Positions 57,886 through 64,000 of a stretch of DNA of 64,000 bases are shown piece after piece. The notes under the pieces are model-generated. The model was not told where the DNA came from and did not search any database. It worked only from the letters and a program-made list of their open reading frames with translations. The first letter of the stretch is position 1; each line of letters begins with the position of its first letter. The DNA lies in NCBI GenBank assembly GCA_006176705.1, contig QRFJ01000388.1:248001-312000 (forward strand), given 5' to 3'. A program made the translations under genes and the position numbers. This DNA comes from Cocos nucifera. Lineage: Eukaryota; Streptophyta; Magnoliopsida; Arecales; Arecaceae.

Positions 57886-60800
57886 ATGGGGTGTTGTGAG
57901 TCTAGGCTGGAGAGAGAAGAGATTGTGGCTCGATGCAAGGCCCGGCGGCGATACATGAAGCATTTGGTGGCAGAGCGGCAGGCCTTCGCCGCCTTCCACT
58001 CCCTCTACCTCCGCTCCCTCCGCTCCACCGGCGCCGCCCTCCTCCAGTTCGCCAACGCCGAGACTCACCTCGACCTCCTCCACCACCACCTCCCTCCCCT
58101 CCCCTCCCCATCCCCGTCCACTCCACCACCGCCGCGCCGCCGCCTCCTCCTCCGCCACCACCACCACCCGCCGCCGCCCCCTCGCCTCCACCTCCCCCTC
58201 CTTCAATGAGCCCATTCTCTGACATCTGGACCTCTTCGGTCACCGCCTCCCCAGTACCCCCCCGCCGCCACCCTTGTCAAGCTGGGATTTTTGGGACCCA
58301 TTCGTACCTTCCTCCTCCCGGTCGGTTACCGAGGAGGAGTGGGAGGAGGCGACCACCACCGTGTCCGAAGTCACTGCCGCGCCCGCTGCCGCCCCGGCGC
58401 CGTCGGTGGTCAGCGGCTTCTCGAAGGATTCCACCAGTGAGCTCGCCATGGTTGTGGTGCCCAGGAGCAGGAAGGATCTATCTGAGATCGTTAAGGAGCT
58501 CGACGAGTACTTCCTCAAGGCAGCCGATGCCGGAAGCCGTGTTTCGGTGCTCTTAGAAGCTCCAAATTGCGAGCTTCCTTCTAGTCAAGGACTAGCAGGC
58601 GAGCTCCTTCCTCTCTAAATCCTTTGTCTTAAATCGTTCCTTATTCAAAAACTTTGTTCTCATTTTATTTATTTGTTATAATGCAGGCAAGATGTGTAGC
58701 TACGGCAAGAGTTTAAACCCATTTCTTTGGGCCTGGGGATCTAATTCAAAGACTAGTGGTTTCACCAAGGGAGTTGGTGATGGTGGTGGAGTTGGCATTG
58801 GAAGCATGAGCCATTCTTCTACAGTAGAGAAGCTATATGCTTGGGAGAAGAAGCTCTTTCTTGAAGTCAAGGTACAGTACCTTCCTCATTCTCTTGCTCT
58901 CCTCCTCCACCTCACGTTTATTTTATTTTTAGTCTAATAATTTGCATTTGCTTAGCCTTTCGAGCTCCATGGGCGGTGCCAGCCTAAATGATTCTTGGAC
59001 AAAAAGAAGCAATAATTTATTTACTTGATCAAATTTTGCCACATTAATAAATTATATTAGAACTACATAAGCGTTTGGTCTTATTCCACTGGAGCGCATA
59101 CCTTTTGTTCTGTTCTCTTTATTTATTTTGTTGGGTTGGGGCCCAAGCATATTGCCCAAAAAGCTCATAGTTTCGAAGAGAGCAGTAACAAGACAAAATT
59201 GCCACAAGGAGTGCTTGTTTCATCTAGATTTTCTTGGTTCAAAAGAACATGTTCTGTTCTGTCATCTGTGATTTCTCTATACTGTTTTTATCTGCCACAG
59301 AATTCTCAGAGACTCAAGGAGGAGCATGAGAGAAGGGTGGACCTGCTAAGGAAGCAAGAGGCAAAGGGAGTGGACTATGTGAAGGTTGAGAAGAACAGGA
59401 AGGAGATTGACAGGCTGGAGTCCAAGATGTTGGTGTCCTCTCAGGCCATACAGACCACCACCTCTGAGATCGTCAGGCTGAGGGAGTCTGAACTCTTTCC
59501 CCAGCTCCTTGAGCTGGTCATTGGGTTAGTCTCTCTCTCTCTCTCTCTCTCATGCAAATATGCGCCAAGAAAACATTCACATGTCCCCCATAAATCTCTG
59601 CATAAAGGTTACATGGGTGGGCGTTATGGTCCTGGCAGTACGGCTTCATGCTTGGTTGTGGGGTTCGCAGTCAGAATCAAAATTTGGTGTTTCATAAAAA
59701 AAGAACATGCACAAAAGTAGAAAGGAGTTTTGCTAATCCCACACTTTCTTTCTGCTAATGCACCAAGTACTGCCCATGTATTAGCCTGCTTTTATATGTG
59801 GAAACCACTGGTCTAAGAAGATGGATAAAGAAAATGGAAGGGGTGGAAGTAAAAAATCCTTTAGAAAATAGTTTCCCTCTAGCATCATCCCTTCTTTTTT
59901 TTTTTTTTTGCAACTTTTTCCTACCAATTAGCAGGTCAGAATAGCACTTATTGCTCCCAGGTTGTCTGACAGAAAAAAGAAAGAAAAGCACTAGTCTGAT
60001 ACTCTGATGCATCCATCATTATCATCAATATAAATTTCATATAAAGTTAAATCTATTCTACCCAATGACATGGTATCACCATGGGATCAAGTTGTATCCT
60101 TGCTTTTATTATTGATTAGCTTGACATACTAGGCATACAATCATATTCAGTAATGCAGTATTTTGTGCACATTATTACCTGAAGTTTGGTATGATAACTA
60201 TAGGACTATGTACATGTTATATAAAGGTTATTTTCAATTTGCACCTATATGTGAGTGGAACAAACAATTGAGACTCTTAAGCAGCAAGATTTGAAGACGT
60301 GCGAATTTATTTTATTAAGACCGGTCTGTTTCTTTGAGCTATGAGTTATTCTAGTATATAAAGTAGGCCATCCTTTAATTTGAATTCTTAACCTGCCATC
60401 TCTAATTCAGTTCCAGGGCTGCAAACTAAAAGTTTCTACTTTACCATTTGATGCTTTTGCATCATGTATGCTAGCATTTCCATGCATGGCTTTGCCTTCT
60501 TTTATTCTTTATTTAAGTTACTGTCAGTTTTTTGTTCACATTCCTCTCCTTATGATCCTGTGCAGTGCTTTCACATTTAATATTGTAGATTATTTTGGAG
60601 GCATGCATATATTACGGATCTCATGATCGTATCTAAGGATGCAAGTATCAGCACAAATAAAAGATATGATAACAGAAACTCTGCCTTGTTTTACTATGAA
60701 ATCCATCGAGAGACGGTAGCTTCATTCAGGATTATTATTAGTCATTTTTGAAGATCTATCTGTGGCTGCTCCTACTTACAGATACACTGAAACTAAACCT

Positions 60801-63102
60801 CAACAACCATGCTACCAGCTAATCAGATACGTTATAAGGTAGCCCGGCAAGAACTCTTAGTTACACTCATAAACATTTATAAAAAATTCCTACCATGATT
60901 CGAAATTTAACCTATTTTCACGCCTAGACTTAATATCTTTTGGAGCAGCATAACGAAACAAGAGGAAAAGGCCTAAGGGATATAATTTCGTGTTGTGCAA
61001 ATGAATAAGCATCTGACATGTTAACTTTGTACTTCCAAATTAAAAATCTCTAATGGAAAAAAATGATTTGCAGCACATATACTTGTTTCACCCATTCTAA
61101 CCCTGAACAACCTTTCTTTAGAAATTGATGTTATCATTCTTCTATCTATACTCAAAAATCTTTTGTTTTCCAATACTAAATTTTTGTACAGAAAGTTGAT
61201 ATACATGAAGAACTTTTTTTTTCTTCCAGCTTTGTAATGATCGAAAGTGGGATTAGGATTCCAAAGAATAGGAAAATTTAGGGAACAATGCAAGGCAGAA
61301 TCAATGACAGATGAGCTTTGATTCTTCTTTGCACACTATGTATTGGTAGTATAGGTCAAGTTTATGCACATACAGAAATATAACTTTTCATTGACCGAAT
61401 GATCTAGTGCAAAACAAAAGTCAATGGTTCAAACGTAGTGCACAATGGTGTGATAATACAAAAAGGCAAATATTCTCTCGTAGCCAATTTCCTCATTTGT
61501 TTGTTAGAGAATTATCAATCTTTCACTCCTATACCTGATCATAAAATCCCAAACATAAGCAGGATTGGATATCTCTCAACAAAATACCACACGGACTTGA
61601 TTAAATTAGTCTCTTTAAACAAAGCAGGATGTGTAGCTTCTTCCCTATTTTGTGCTCTCTCTCTCGCTTGCTCTCCCTCTCTGCCTCTCTCATGCTCGAT
61701 CTTGATCTTCAACAAAGAAAAGATCTAGTAAAATTAATTGCATACTAATTATATATAGCTATAGAAAGAACAATTGTATTGCTACATACCTATTGACCAG
61801 ATGGTATGACATGAACGCTATCCACAACAATATTGAATTCGGAACTACTCGTGCATGAGCCAAACTAAATATGCAGTTGCACATGCTTGGAAGCTTAGAT
61901 TTGCTAAATCCAGCAAACTCATTCAACCACATATGGGTATTCTTGTCGTTTCCATTTACTGATTGCTGAATTCCAGCATCTCTTGTTTTGAGAAATAGAA
62001 ACCACAAATGCTCAGTTGGGCATGCACAAAAGAAACTTCCACCAAACCTTGACCAACTGATTCATCTCAACTATCAGATCACCTGTTAGTATATAATCAG
62101 CAGCATATGATGTCTTTAAATGTGAACAAGACAATATAACAAAGACCATATAATCTTTCGCACCACCCATCAATCAAATTTCGTAAAGATTTCATCTAGC
62201 CTTCTAATGATGCTTTACTTTTTATTCTTCCCTTAAATGATCTTGCTAAGTTATTGGATTATGGCGCATATTTTTATTTACTAATACCATGAACCATAAT
62301 TGCTCATAAGTGCAGTTTGATGGGCATGTGGAGGAGCATGTATGAGTGCCATCAGGTACAGAGCCACATAGTCCAGCAGCTCGAGTACCTCAACAATGCA
62401 CCGAGTACTAATCCGACCACCGATACACACCAGCAGGCCAGTCTCCAGTTGGAGGTTGAGGTCAACCACTGGTACTCAGCCTTCTGCAGCCTGGTAAAGT
62501 CCCAGAGAGAATACATCTATGCCCTCACAGGCTGGCTCCGCCTCTCTCTCTTTCAATGCGACCACAACATGCTCGGCAAATCCCAGCAGAGCTCCGACAT
62601 GATCTACTCACTGTGCGAAGAATGGCAGCTTGCTCTCGATCGAATTCCTGACAAAGTAGCCTCTGAGGGGATCAAAAGCTTCATAACAGTAATCCATGCA
62701 ATTGTTGTTCAGCAGGCAGAGGAGCAGAAGCAAAAGAGGAAGTCGGAGCTGGCATTTAAGGAACTCAAGAAAAGAGCTGAAGAACTAAGGTCATTGGAAT
62801 CCAAGTATGGTCCATGCTCGGTAGCTGAAGGTTCTGGGGAAATGGCATGGAGATATCCAGTTATGGAGAAGCGGGCAAAGGTTGAGGCTTTAAAGACGAA
62901 GGCAGAAGAGGAGAAGAGCAGGTACGAGAAGAGCGTTGTGGTCACAAGAGCAATGACTCTGAACAATTTGCAGACAGGGCTGCCCAATGTTTTCCAAGCC
63001 AAGACTGGTTTTGCCAGCATATGCATGCAGGCATTTGAGTCGGTTTATAACCATCAGAGAAGCTCGGATCGGGTTATCGATGTGAAGAAGTTGCTCGCTT
63101 GA
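57886..63102 (+). CDS. DUF630/DUF632 protein, NRG2/REL2 family
   Basis: Exons about 57886-58583, 58687-58871, 59301-59524 and 62316-63102; the third intron is 2.8 kb; product about 630 aa. The N terminus MGCCESRLEREEIVARC has Gly2/Cys3-Cys4 lipidation potential (myristoyl, palmitoyl) and begins DUF630 (about 1-60). A Pro/His-rich middle leads to SSWDFWDPFVPSS and the DUF632 start (ELDEYFLKAADAGSRVS). DUF632 continues with CSYGKSLNPFLWAWGS, YAWEKKLFLEVK, a coiled-coil exon (RLKEEHERRVDLLRKQE...) and WRSMYECHQVQ to the C terminus. Relatives NRG2 (nitrate signalling) and REL2 (rice leaf shape) act at membranes or in the nucleus. In exon 1 the frame changes twice (about 58110-58135 and the 7-C run 58257-58263), each fitting one missing base, so assembly error or a damaged allele must be considered. 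It is often mislabelled a bZIP protein; no basic leucine zipper is seen. Confidence 0.9.
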
Positions 63103-64000
63103 GGGATCCAAAAAAGAAGGTTAGATTCATGTATAATCTGTAAACAGTTTGAGCATAGCGAGTAGGTGGTGGGTGTTCACAGGCTTCTTTTAGCTTTTTA
63201 ATGGGATTTGGTTGGCAAAGTATGTGGAGGCTGTCAAAGAAGTGCTTCTGGTTCTTGTTACTTGGTCATGGTCCAATGAGGGGCCTTCTGATCTCAGAAG
63301 TTGCATCATTCTGAGAAGTGGGGTGTTGAGTCATTTTTTGGATTCAAACGCAATTTTAGTTTGGGACCTTTAGACCCATGTTTGATATGTTCCAAAGATT
63401 TTTATGGAGGTTTGTTTCTTTTGTTTGCATGGTAGCATGGATCGACAAAACCACACAAGCTTGCTAGTTTAATTGCATGCCATCCATTCTATTTAGCTTG
63501 ATCATACTGAGAGAGAGAGAGAGAGAGAGATTATACCTTCATCATTGTTTTTGAACCCAAATTTTCAGGAATCGTCCTCGATCTTGGGCGACTGACCATG
63601 ATTGGGTTCTTTATGAACAGATGACCCCACATGATCAGATCTAGTTCGGAAAGGGATCATGTCCCCCTTTTCGTTTTTCCGCCCCAAATAACGTCGGGCA
63701 CACCAATCATTTTGTTTTGCAAAAGGTAATTTGAGAATTACCATAAAAATTCGAGGAAAAATCTTGCTTCCTCCAGATGGAAGAATCTAACTAACCATTG
63801 TTATATCCAAATGGTAATTCATACATTTTGTCCATGATATCTATCATAATCATACCTGAGACTGAATCCCAGATGTTGGCATTCACTGAGCTCAAAGTTC
63901 CAGATAAGTCATAGTAGCATCTAGCTGAGTTTTTACCTTCATCCGATTTAGAAACGACTTCAAGAGAATTGGAAGTCTACAAAATCCAACAAACCTCAAT
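63103..64000 (+). other. 3' UTR of the DUF630 gene and downstream DNA
   Basis: 3' UTR, then non-coding DNA to the window edge, with a (GA)n run at about 63510-63530. No further gene is visible. Confidence 0.45.

Noticed and set aside
57902..58215. Gly- and Val/Glu-rich frames antisense to the DUF630 exon 1
   Set aside because: Shadow frames of the GC-rich, Pro-coding sequence on the plus strand.

Overview
The window looks like nuclear DNA of a flowering plant, probably a monocot; a palm is plausible, but that is inference. The reasons are spliced plant-family genes, long AT-rich intergenic stretches, an Au-type SINE, CACTA, MULE and hAT-like DNA transposons, and Tat-lineage Ty3/Gypsy retrotransposons. 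Four protein-coding loci can be supported; most of the rest is transposon-derived.

Layout. Positions 1-3184 hold a large intron, with an Au-like SINE at about 1640-1806, followed by the last coding exon of proteasome subunit alpha type-7 (+). Next come a solo LTR with a perfect 5-bp target duplication (4361-5298), a CACTA terminus with an array of about 8 short hairpins (6495 to about 7340) and two adjacent foldbacks (8475-8930), one with perfect 53-nt arms. A degenerate MULE of about 8.5 kb (about 12750-21255) carries a broken transposase, a broken plant mobile domain (PMD) reading region and a nested small MITE. A two-exon R2R3-MYB repressor of the MYB4/MYB308 type lies on the minus strand (24628-25450).

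From 26739 to 41357 there are a MITE-like element, a CACTA-like end, another solo LTR (30807-32002) and a complete but decayed Tat-type Gypsy element (32496-41352, target duplication GTTAC), which split a small tandem repeat. A TPR gene of the MS5/POLLENLESS 3-LIKE family follows (+, 43462-45155, four exons), then a small MITE, a very AT-rich tandem-repeat block (about 48130-49650) and a pol-deleted, gag-retaining derivative of the same Gypsy family on the minus strand (51169-56094, target duplication CCTTC). The window ends with a DUF630/DUF632 gene of the NRG2/REL2 type (+, 57886-63102, four exons), whose first exon has two apparent one-base deletions in C-rich runs.

The four genes form no operon-like or pathway cluster; they are ordinary single-copy-style genes separated by transposon-rich DNA. 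The strongest unusual signals are the MULE with an adjacent PMD region and hairpin-bearing termini; the LTR family in which the LTR and the region between pol and the 3' LTR are largely short tandem arrays, shared by autonomous-type and pol-less copies; and the perfect inverted repeat at 8720-8930, a candidate source of small RNAs.
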